Assembly (NCBI GenBank): GCA_013397935.1
Contig: VZRN01005389.1
Location: 785,547-849,546, forward strand
Length of the DNA: 64,000 bases
Source: Dasyornis broadbenti
Lineage: Eukaryota; Chordata; Aves; Passeriformes; Dasyornithidae
Reading direction: 5' to 3'
Each line of letters starts with the position of its first letter. Position 1 is the stretch's first letter. Below, in pieces: positions 48,101 to 60,100 of this stretch. The translations under genes and the position numbers were made by a program. The notes beneath the pieces are model-generated. The model made no database searches. It worked only from the letters and a program-made list of their open reading frames with translations, and was not told the origin of the DNA.

Positions 48101-51100
48101 GAGAAAGAAACTATCAGGGTCCAGGGCTTTGAATGCCAGTTAGAAGCGGGGAAGCAGGAGATGTTACAGCATAAAAGGTGTAGTGGGTCTGGAATGACTT
48201 TTATTGAGCAGACATGAAGGGCTGAATGGGTTGTGCTATTTTTGCAATCACCCAAAACACCTTTTAAAGCCAGGCAAGAGCTTTGGGTTTGAAACAGCTG
48301 TGCTCAGAGGATTTATCAGCCTGGAATGTGCAACAAAGATTGGGCTTTGCAAAGCAATTTTAGGCAGCGTGGCATCAAAGCAGAGCATGGGGTGTAGTTT
48401 TGCTCCCTTCAGAGTGCAGCAAGGAGGCACCAGGAAGAGGAGGAGTCCTGGATATTGAGGATGCTTTGGTTCTTCTCAAGATCCTGCTTCTTCCCTCTCC
48501 CATCTCCGGCCCTTTGATGCATTGGATGCTGTGACATCAGTCTGGCTTTGAAATATTTTTCTTCTTAGATGCAGAATTGAGTTAAAAAGAATATAGCTCT
48601 TTTCATTTATCAGCATCTGATAAGAGGGATGATTCATCCTGCTAAACCATCTTGCTGGGAACTGTCACTGTCCATGAGGACAGCTGAGATCCAGGAGGAA
48701 TCTCTATTACAGTGGCAGCGGCAGCAGCGGAGCTCGGAGCAGGAGCTCTGTGCCTGCCACTGAGCCGAGGCTGTGCTTCTTTTGCTCTCTGGATATAACC
48801 ACTGATACACGGTAAATTAAAGTGTGACAAATGTTTGACATTTTCCACTTATTTCTATTCCTGGATTTTCTGCAATTAGATCACAGCTGAATTTCATTCC
48901 TTATTCAGAGCTGCTCCCAAGCTCCCCCCCTGCTGCCTTCTGAACAGATTTATTCTATTCATTCCATCTCTCTATTCCATTCACACACAGGAATGTAATC
49001 CCATCCATATCCCATTTCTGAGGTCCCTGTCATCGTGGTGGCTCACACCAGCGGCACAGACAACACTCCTGAGGGGCTGCTGGGCAGAGACTCCCAGGGC
49101 AGCTCCTTGCCAGCCTCTGCCCTGGGCTGGGGGAGCTTCAGGCCATCTCACACTGCTCAGAACAACCAGGAGAGGGGAAAAATGGGGATGGAGCAGAGGG
49201 CAAGACACCCTGTCTGCTGGAAAAGTTGATTTAGAACAGAGCAAGCCAGGACAGAGATCCTGAGACTGAACAAATGGTTTGAATTAGCAGAAACAGGAAT
49301 TTGCAGAGTCTGTGGGATGTGGTGAATGAAGCAGCTGAAGGAGATGAAGGCAGTGTTCCTCCTCGGAGCATGGTGGGTGGAGGCTCAGCGCCGTGGGGGC
49401 CAGGAGGTGCCAGGAGGTTGCAACCAAAACCAAATTTTAAATTTAAAAAGCCCTAACAGCAGGCAGGTGCTGCCCTACCTTGCTGCATCAGCGCTCCCAT
49501 TCCGAACCAGAAGCTGTTCAGGAGGGTGAAGTTGTTCTCCACGATGTCGGAGCCCGGGTTGCAGGGATGGGCATCGTACCACTCGTATGGGCTGAACCTG
49601 TGGCACACAGGGAAAGGAGAGCTCGTTAGTGGGGACGTGGCAGGACAAGACTCTACAGGAACAGGAGAAAAGGAGCCTCAATGCCTCTGGGGCTGCCATG
49701 CAGGGGCTGCTGACGCTCTGGTGCGCAGCTTAATAGAGAAAAAGGCAAGTTCAGCCTAAGTCACCCACACGGCCGTAAGTCCTGCATTCCGGAGAGCAGG
49801 GAGACCTGGGAAGCCAAGTCCTCCCGAGGTGTCTCAGGTGGCTTCCCCAGAGCCTTTGGCCACTTTGGATCATCCCTGCAATACTGCATCCTGCAACAGC
49901 ACCTGGAGCGCATGATGGGGTGGGATGGGGTGGGATGGGGTGGGATGGGATGGGATGGGATGGGATGGGATGCAGACAGGTAACCTCTGGTATGTTGCAG
50001 TTCGAAAACATGGGGGAAAATGACATTTCTAGATTGATTGAGGGGAGAAGCCTCAGTCATTCTGCAGCAACAGCAGGGACAAACCGTGGTATTTCAGGAC
50101 ACTCTCCCACCGGTGCACATGGGAATTGGGGTGTGATTCAGGTCACTGAGAAGTAGAACCTTCCACCATCCTGACCAGCAGGAATTTGGGCCAGTCAGGG
50201 CACTGGCAGAACACTGGAAATTGGTGCAGGTTTGCTGAGGATGACTGTGTCACTTGGCAGCGTGGTGGGTAGTGGGAGAAACTTATTTCCTGTGGGGACA
50301 TTTTCCCATGGATAGCCCTGAAGCTCTTGAGCAAGACTGAGGGAATTTCCTAGGATCATCTCTGCAGATTCTGCCCAAGATTGGCAGGCAAGCACTGCCG
50401 GGAATGAGCTCGTTTAGCCAGGATCTGGGGAGGATGCTCAACAGGAGTGATGTTAATATTTTTAGAGCTGTTTATTTACATTTTCTGAGAGTCCCAAATT
50501 TTGCAGAGATTAAATTAAAAACATAATTGGTATAATTGCTTTTGAACCAGGCATTAATTATCATCTCCGCTTCCTTCTGCAATCCCTGGAGAATCACAAC
50601 AGCCCCTTCTCAAAGCTCAGCCCACAGCCTGTGTCGGGTGATGTTTCCCTCTGTAATTCTCTGCCAGATGCGCCACCACCACCCAGGGAGATGGTTTGTG
50701 GCTCCGTTCCAGGGGTGCCCTCGCTCAGGCAGTTGGATGTGTTTGGAGAAGGGCCCCAGCTCTCTGCCAGGTCCCTCCTGGCACTGACACCTGCCCTGAG
50801 CACAAATCAGCGCCGAGCCGCTGTCCTGGCACGCGACCAGAGCAGGGCCAAGCACGGGAGGGATCCGTGGGGAAAACCATCACGGGGGATGGACAAGGCA
50901 CAGCGCACAGCTCTTGTGGCTTTAGGAAAGATCACCCTGGGCACAGCTGTCCCACTTTCTGCTTCTGTTTTCCACATGCAAGGTACAGTTCAACAACCTC
51001 TCCTTGCCTCTCTGGCTATCTCACCTTCCTGCGGTGGGGACCCTTCCTTGGGCTGGGTTTGGGCACCACAGGTCTTGCTCAGGCTGCACCCTGACATTCC

Positions 51101-54100
51101 TGCTTCTTCATCCAGGTAATGGTTGGGCTGTCCTTGCTGCTCACCTTCCTCTGCTCTCTAAATCAGAGGAAATCAGCAAGGCAACAAGAACCAGGCTGAA
51201 CTCAGACCTGGGTTTATATGCTGCCTATTGCTTGTAACTCACTATAAATTCATACCAGAGGTGGATAAAGGATGGTGTCTCAGTCCTTTCTGTCAGATAA
51301 AGCCAGAGTTCAGGAATTAGATTAAAACTTTCTTGGGCTGCCAATGAAGGACTATGAAACAGAAAGGGAATGGGTAAGATCAATGAGCCTGGCAGGATGA
51401 CACGCTGGAGAACTTCAAGGTCTGAGCGAAAACCTACTGGTGCAGCTCAAATGACAGAGAAATATTCAGAAATCTGCAAAGCAGCGACAGCCTCCAGTGC
51501 TTGAGCAGAGAAACCATTAGTGGAAGCAAGAGGTAATGAAGGAAGGAGGGAGAGGAGCTCATTGACCCCATACAGCTGGAGCCCAAATCAATGGGGGAAC
51601 TCAGGATTCTCCGTGGCTGGCTTCCCTCATCCTCACGTGCACAGTGGGCTCTGAGAAATACCTCATCAAAAACTAGGATCATTTTCCTGTCTCGTTTAGG
51701 CTTTTGGCAGGGAAATTGAAGCATTTCAAAGAAGTCTAAAAGATCTAACATGAAATACTTTTTAGTCCAAATTGCATCTCCAGAGAAATTTCCAGCGGAT
51801 GACCCAGTCCTCGCTGCAATTACGATGAATATTAAACCCACCCACCCTGCCACGCAGCTGAAGAGGGTTGGTGTAATTTGGAGGTTCTGTGAGCCTGGGG
51901 GCAGGTGGCAGATCAGGCCAGCCTGGCACCACAGCCCCCAGACACGTCACCCCCACAGAGCCCTGGGAAAAACCAGTGTTGATGGCTCTCCAGGGGCCAG
52001 GGCTTGGGAGCAGGGGCTCCATGGATAGCGAAGAAGGACTGATTAAAAAGACAGATGGACCAAATCCATCCTTTGCCTGCCTCTAAGTAGTCCCTGAGTC
52101 TGTTTTAAGTGGCATTGACCTATGGTTATGGCATGAGCAGAGGACTCTGGTGCCTAGTTCAGAAGACTCATGTCTCTGAATTAAGGCTTTTCTATTTCGA
52201 TTGCTGTTTTCTTCTGAGAATTGGATTTCAGAGGCCTTGCCGGGGTCAAAAGCAGATATTGTTTCCATTACTTCTGAACGCAATAAATATTTTCCCCGTG
52301 AAATCTCTTGCTTTCCATCTCTATGTGTTTAAAGACCAAAACTTTAATTACCCCGAATACTTGGTGTTCTTTGAAAGAATAGGACGACAGAAGAAATGTC
52401 AGGAGCAAAACATGAAAAAGAAACTGCAGTTGTAATATTTTATGTGCTGAAATTAATTTAGAAAAATAGCCTGATGGGGAAAAATTGTTCTATTACATCA
52501 TAACTGATGTGATGCAGGGAGATGCTGAGGCTCATTTCAGAACAAAACTGGAGAAAAAGCCACAGTTCTTGAGGTTTTCATCCCTCAACACCAGCTAAAA
52601 GCCAAGGCCAGGCAACGCTGCCATGCTTGGACAGAGCATCTGGACGTCCCACTTTGTGCAAAGTGGTGTCTGAGGGGCTTCACATCAGGGCCTGTCCCAG
52701 CATTTCCTTCAGACTTTCTGCAGTGCTTCACGTGCAGATACATTTTGCACATTGAACACGCTTTGAAAGTGGGATCTGAACGATTTGGGCTGGATCTGGT
52801 CATTATGAGCTGGGAAAAATAAGCTCATGAATGTAAAACTGTGTTTGAATTGCCGTTGCAGGCCGCACGAGCAGTCTGGTGCCTGGTGGCATTAAAGCCA
52901 GCGGCGTTGTGGGAGCAGAGCCCACCCTGCACACCTGACAGGGACAGACAGCCAAGGGCTTTCTATCAGCCATTACAGGATTTTCCTTTTCATAATTACC
53001 TTGGGACCATTTTCCCAGGTGAGAGTCTTTCCCTGCTGAGAGCACCTGGTTATCTCTGACGCCCTTGGGTGAGGATGCACAGCAAAAAATAGGGAGGAGG
53101 GCGAGTGCAGCTGGAATCTTCATCAGGGAGGGCCCTCCATCTCCTCTGAGAGGAAAACACAATGTCCAGCTCCACCCCTGTGCAGAGCAGTGACCAGAGG
53201 ATGTACCTGCCTCACCACGTTCATTTAGCATGCTTTGGGGTCCGGACAATTTGGGCTGGATCTGGCCATTATGGGTTGGGAAAAATAAGCTCCTAATGTG
53301 AGCACTCCAGGTGCTCACAGCACTCCCGCCCAGCTCACTCTGCTGTTGTGTGTCATTAGGATACAACAGAGTGAGCACAGGAAATCTGCTCTAAATGCCC
53401 CCCTGCACCTGAGGGATGCTGAAAATGGCAGATTCGTTGTTCCGTCAGGGTTAATGGAGTCTGGTTGCCCCAGCTCTGCAGCTCATCTTTCCTTTGACCA
53501 TCTGATGTCAGTGGATGAGGGAGGAGGGTTTCTGATGGATGCTCCCAGGAAGGTGCAGCACAACCACCCTTGGGGAAGAGGGTCTGCATGGACCCCCAGG
53601 CCAAGGCAGCAGGGAGGGTTCTGAAGGCGCCAATGGTAAAAATTCAACTGGAAATTATTAGAAATGAGCATCAAGCTGCAGAGTCTGCTGATGAATCTTT
53701 CCTGGACATGGTGTTTATGCAAAATATTCCATCATGGGCTGTGTGTGGTCATGGAGGGAAGCTGTCTGTAGGAGGGGGCAAGTACTTTGCTTTGATTTGA
53801 AAATGTGGGATCATGGATTGAGAGCAACCCTGGACTGTGTCTCATCAAAGGCTCTGTGGAATTAACAAGGCATGCAAATATATGCAAATTCTGCTTTTAA
53901 ATATAGAGGATTTCAACATGCTAATTAGATGCATATTAATTTTGTAAACAGACACATTGTCTGATCCATAGCAACGGCTTCTCCATTCTTTTGATATGGG
54001 GAAGGGTTTGTGTGAGCTTTACTGGTGGAGGAATCAGAGACAGAAGTGGAAAACGGTGCAGGAGATGGGAGCTCTGTGTCCAGGACCCAGGACAGGCTGG

Positions 54101-57100
54101 GAAGGGCTCCTGACCAAACAGGAGCATGAATGGACAGTGATACAGAGCAGCAAAACTACCCCTCATAGACCAGGGAGTGCTGACGGGATGGAAAGGCAGC
54201 AAAATTTCTAAAATCATGACAGAAAGTCCATTTCAAAATTCTTTCATAATGTAAGTGTGTGAAAGCGAGCAACTGTGGTGGCCTGTGGTGATGGACCAGA
54301 GGGGATCTCAGCAGTGCCACAGGTCTGATGCTCCCACCAGGGACCAGCACCCCCTTACCTGGCTATGACAAAGAGCACGCAGCTGACCCCCAGGTAGGCG
54401 AGGAGGATGTACATCCAGATGTCGGGAGACAGAGGGTTGAGGAAGGAGAACACGCTGGGGTTGGTCCCGTTGGGCTTCCGGTACAGGATGCTGACCCCCA
54501 GGGTCATGAAGGGCTTGGAGAAATCGATGGCTTTCTCCCGGACGTGGGTGATGGTGAGAGGAGCCACGGCCAGGTCAGCTTTCTGCAAAGGGCACAGAGA
54601 GGGAGGACACAGGGAGAGAGAAAGGAGTTAGAAACTGAGGTGTTTCCATCCCCTTGGAGACACCACAGCCCTCACCCAGCAGAAACAGGCCAAAAACTCC
54701 CAAAGTACAAGCCCTGGGGTTCCCTGCTCCTGTTTCACATTTGCTGTGAAATACAGATGTTGGGGGTATGACGTTCGCCATCAAATACAGCACAACCAAA
54801 TGGAGATGTTACAGACTCTGCAGCTTCTTCCCCAATGCAAAAAGCTGTTCTGAAATGGTGAGAAAAATTAGATTTTACAGTGTTCTAAAGCATCAGTGAC
54901 CCCTGCCATGCTTGCCCTTCACCACAAGACTCTACAGCAGCGAGTAGGCTGTGTGTAAGCCCTGCCGTTGGCAGCAGAGGTTTGTTGTTGTTGTCCTTCC
55001 TTTCGCGCTGATGCAAGAGGAGGAGGAGGGTGTGGAGGAAGGCCACTCTGGATGGAGCTGCAGGCAGCAATACCGTGGCAGCATGAAGTAAAAGGTTCAA
55101 TTTCTTTTCCGTCAGTAATTTCATGATACGACTTGAGAGGCTCAGTCTCAGGCAGCAACGCTCGGTGCCTGCCAGGTGGGAGGGAGGGAGCAAAGAAGGG
55201 AGAGAGGGAGGGAGGGAGGGATGGAGGTGAGATCCTCTGAGGAAACATCAGTTAATGATGGACTTCGCAGTCCATACTGCTGGAATGGTCTGAGCTCCAT
55301 GTGGAATTTCAGCTGAGCATATTCTTTATCCTGACCACTTGTATGAATTGTGATTTCTTTTTCTATTATTTCTGTAATTTACTAATTTCTTCAAGCCACC
55401 ACATACACCTTCTTTCTGTTGGTTAAGAGCTGTGTTCGTTCCTCTCACTAAATATTCATCCAGGTTCTTAAAGAAGCTATAAGTAAATACATCCAAGGTT
55501 TCCTCAATATCACCCACCTTGCCTGAGCTTTGCAAACTGTTCTTTGGGATAGTGAACTTCCGAGGAAACGCAGACACATAAATTACAGCTCTGAAGTTGA
55601 GCAGAACCTCCCCCCACGCCAGGAGCCTGGGCGAGATTTATTTAACATCTGGCTCTGAAAATTAAAATTCTAAATTACCCATGAGTGATAATTACCGAGA
55701 GATACAGTGATTTTGTCATTACTCATGAACTTTAAATCAATACTGGCTGGAACATACTTTGCTCCAGCAGGAACTGGGGGTTCACTGTAGGAACTGGAGC
55801 AGACCCCTGGCCTGTGCTGGGGGTAAAGGTTGTACTAATGGTCTCATTTGACTTTGCAAAGCTGTGGTGAAAGTCAGTGCAATGTTGATGAATAGAGGAA
55901 TCCGGGCCATTTACTCTGAGAAGAGTCTCTACATGAGCTTTTGTCCATTTGCACACACATACGTGTGTGTGTGTGCGTGTGCGTGTGTGTGTGAAAGGGA
56001 CTCCCTCTCCAACAAGAGCAGCCTTAGAGCTCCTCAACAGAGGCGCTCAGGAATTACGAAATAAGGGTAAAAATGATGTAATTTTGTTCCAACGTGGTTC
56101 TCCAGCTGCACCCTGGTTGGTTTCCTTTCCTTCTCACTTTCCAAATGGAAATACGTTTTTACATCAGCCTGCTGCAGAAAGAGCCCATTTCAGTCACTGG
56201 CGTTTGTCAAAAATTGTGGAAAACGGGAAGGATATTTTCCCAGTGAGCCCATTGTGCCAGCTGTGGCTGTGGTGTCATGGATAGCAGCTGAATGGGGTTG
56301 GAAGTGGACGGGCATTGGTGGCTGCCCAGCCTGAGGTGGGCAAGGATGCTCTGTATCCTTGGGACCATCCTGGCAGATTTAGAGCTTGGCTGCTCCCACC
56401 ACCTTAACAGCACACCTGGAAATTTTGGCTTAGTTCTCCCCACAGTCACAAGGCAGAAATGGCAAAAGAAATGCTGCATTTTCCCTCCTCCATCACTTCT
56501 GTGTGGGTGTCCTGACTCACCAGGGAAAAGTGGAGGAGATGTTGTAAGATTTGGCTATGGGTTTTCCTGAAGGAGGGAGCAAATGAGCAGTTCTGTGGTC
56601 AGAACTCACTGGCGATGGCCAGGCTGAAGGATCCTTGGCCAAATTTGTCAAAATGATACAGTGAGCTACAGAAGAGCCCAGAGTTTGTGCTTCGCCACAG
56701 AAAATGGAGAGAGAGAAATCCGCATGGATGCCCAGGGATCCAACTGCTTTTAGCGCAGAAATAAAATTTTACTGTGTGACTCCAGCAGCTCCTGTGATGT
56801 GCTCCCAGCCCTGTGTCCTTGCAGGGAATGTCACATGCAGGCAGGACAGAGCACGGACTCAGGAGCCTGGGCTGGGGTGTGTCCTGAGCAATTAGAGGCA
56901 GCACAGGGCTGCACTTCCATATCCTTTTTATCAATGCAGATTTTTCTGAAGGTGGCCTCTAATTAAGGGTTTGCTGACAGAGAGGATCTAAATCAAACCC
57001 ACCAAGGGTGAAGCTTTGATTTGTCATGCTCTGACATTCCAAACTGGGCAGTCAATTATCAGACTCCGGCTGCTTCCTTCACTCAGCCCTGACTCTTGTG

Positions 57101-60100
57101 CTGTTGCACAGTCAGGTGGATTTTATTAAAAATGAGGAATTAGAGCAAGTGCCAGCGGCTTAAAGACTCTTGTCCAGCAAAACCACTTAAGCCCAGGCCT
57201 CTGCCTTACTGGAGCTCACATGCCTTCCAAGCCCTCTGCCTGTGCTTAAGTGTTCTGCTGAATTGAAGCCAAAAAGATGAATTTTGCCAAGGCAGCGACA
57301 CATCAAATGCAGACACTTCTCCAGCACACCTCGAAGGGTTTGGATCTCCTCACTCACCCAGTCACAGCGTATCACTTGGCTGGAACAGCTCTGAGTTCAC
57401 CGGGCGTTCAGCACAGGGATGATCGTATTCGCTGCAGGGATATTTGGCTTTCATCAGAAAATGCCAAGTCTTATCTCCAAGTTCTCAGTTATCACGAGGA
57501 TGTGGCCTGTGGGTCAGGAGAGCTCTTGTGCACCCACGGTCACTGTGGGAACCCTGCAGTGCCTGACCTCGGCCAGGCCAGCCTGGGCAGGTGGCCGGTC
57601 ATGGCAGAGCCCACCAACAGCATAAGCACCAAGATAAATATTTATTCAAGAAAATAAGCTGCCTCTGCGCTTATTTTGCCAATCTGCATTAAGTATTTAC
57701 ATAAACTAATCATGTGTGTGTTGCCTGAGAGACAGAAATAGTGCATGTTTTACTGATTTAATTGTTATCCAGGTCTGGCGGCATCGACTCCGTCATCCCT
57801 CGGTCTCCCTTGCCACTGCCAGTAGCGGGGCCTCTGCCTTGGGTGCCGTCTCTGTCCCCTCCCTGCTCTGCTCGCTCGGCCGCTGTGCCCAGCTCCTGCT
57901 GCCTGTCCCCACGTTCTGCTGGGCTCACACCTGCAGCTCCCTGCACCTTTCCCTGCAGTGGAGCAGCCCTGGCTGTCCTGGGGCATGGGGCATGAGGAGG
58001 CCAGGCCCAGCTGAAGAAGCCAGGCTCTCCTGCAGCTCACGGCTCAGGGATGAGGGGCTGCTGCTGGGGCAGGTGTGGGAGAGCTCCGTGAGAGCCCCGG
58101 GCCTGCCCAGGGACAGGGAAGCACTCGCTGGGAGCAGGGGACGCTCAGGGGGAGCGGGGTCAGTGTTCACTGTCTGACTCCAGCTCTTAACGGCTGCTCT
58201 TGCAATCTCAGTCCTAATTTAGATATAATTTTTGTCAATGGATTTATTCAATATCAGCTTTGAATTGAGAGCAAATGTCAGTGGGGAAAACAGCTGTGAG
58301 CCAAAAGAGCCTCCTCCAAAGAGGAGGAATGAGGGCCATGAGGTCCTGTTGGGGCTTTTATAATCTGCATTTTAAGGAAGTTCTTCAGAGCTGGAGCTGC
58401 CATTAATTGTACCTGAGGGAGGTGAAGGCTGGAGGAGCCTCGTGAGAATGACCCTATCCTATAGATTCCCGGCTGGTGAACCAGCCAGGGAGGGGCAGGG
58501 ACACCTGTGGAGGCACGCAGAGAGCTTGGGGCTCCCAACATACACTTCAGTGCTTCCTTCCCCTGGATTCCTCAGTATGAATCCACCCAATTAATGACCT
58601 GAGCACAAAAGGAAAAGCTGTTCTCGCTTATTTCCATCCCCTCCCTAACACTGAAGTCCTGCAGTGTCTAAACAAAAGGTGGAGGACATTTAATCCAAAG
58701 AAATTGTTTTTTCCCCTATTCCAGGCCCAGTGACTTCCAGATGAAAGGCCCCAATTCACGACACTTGAGATGAAATATCCACCAGTGCAGGAGCATTAAT
58801 GGGGAGCTGGCAATGTGGTGCAATCTGTATTTCTGCCAGAATTTACTGTCAATAAATGTCCACTTATTGTGAAAGTGTTAAATCAGCTGCCAGGAATCAT
58901 CCCTAAGGATGGATATTACAACTCCTCTACAGTTACCATTGGCAGGGATTTCCATTAGAAACCCCAGTATTTTCCATATCTGTTTTATTCCCACCTGAAG
59001 TTTCAGATTGAATGGCAATTTGATGTGCACTGTCGCAGCAGAAGACAAGTTTTACTTGTGAACAAGCTTGTGCAAAATGTCCAGAACAACTCATTCTGCT
59101 GGTTTTATGGGATTCTGCCCACAAACAATAGGGAAGATTTGCAGGCGTTGCTTTGCCAGACAACTGGAATTTATAAATCAGAACGGATGGGCCACGGCGT
59201 GCAGTGGAGCTAAGCTTGTATCAGTAATAATTTCTATGAATAAACATCAATAGCAGTTCACTGCTGCTGAAAGGAGGAGGTTTGGCAGTTGTCAGCTTCG
59301 CTGTTTGCTATGAATAAAGGACTCAGGAGCTTCTCTGCATCACCTGGGTGCCCCAGACCTCCCTGAATACCCGAGTTCAGCTCTCATGGCCCTTCTGATC
59401 AAGGCTCCTCTGCGGGATGGTCAGAGAGGTGACAACAAGCAGTAGACTGTGGTGAGGAGAGAGGCTACTTCTCCAGGGAATGGACTGAACTCCTCAAAAC
59501 AAGGAATTTTTTTTGGTGCTGAGGATGAGCAGCAGATGAAAGGGAGCAGGGCAGGGCTGTTGCATTCAGCTGCATGAGGCTGTTGTCTCCGGATCTGCTG
59601 CTGGGGACCTGTCGGACACAGTCGTGCTGTGGCTGCTCTGATTGCTGTTGCTTTTCCTGTTTATGCTTAAGGCCAGACTAGAAACACAGGGATTTTACAA
59701 AGGATCATAGCCCGAGGCATCCCTGCCTGTGGCCAGGCATGTCTGGATCAGAGAGATGAGAGGGGGAGGATGCGTGACTGCATCAAGCCCAGAGCGCTCA
59801 CTGTGTAAACACCTGTCCTGGCACGTGATTTACCTTTGGGGTGCCTTGATTTACTCCTTTGGTGACGGCACCTTTGTGCCCCAGACACTGCTGGGGCCAC
59901 CCTCACCCAGCTCCTCTGAGGTGCATCTCCAGCCCAGCGAAGGCCATCCCGAGGGAGAGGTGCCTCTTGCTTTGCCCTTCTCCTCTTCTCCAAATTTCAG
60001 CCTCAGCTCAGTCCGAATTGGCGGATTCCCAGCACGCAAAATCTGTCGCTTCCACAGCTCTCAGGCCCTCTGAGCAGCAATAATCATCATTTTAGCTTCT

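Larger units (their letters stand above)
49598..54358 (-). other. GRIK3 intron, 4.8 kb, between window exons 2 and 3
   Basis: Contains the GATGG-type pentamer array at 49914-49971, two direct repeats at 52780 and 53246, and an AT-rich POU/homeodomain motif cluster at 53872-53940. The 191-codon open frame between the repeats has no recognisable domain. Confidence 0.85.

Noticed and set aside
47648..49478. Editing complementary sequence for the Q/R site
   Set aside because: Reading the intron I found no long stretch complementary to the end of the pore-loop exon; only the 10-bp local hairpin. A systematic search could still find a diverged one.
52803..53378. 191-codon minus-strand open frame in a GRIK3 intron
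   Set aside because: Begins and ends in the direct repeats and shows no motif of any transposon or cellular protein I know.
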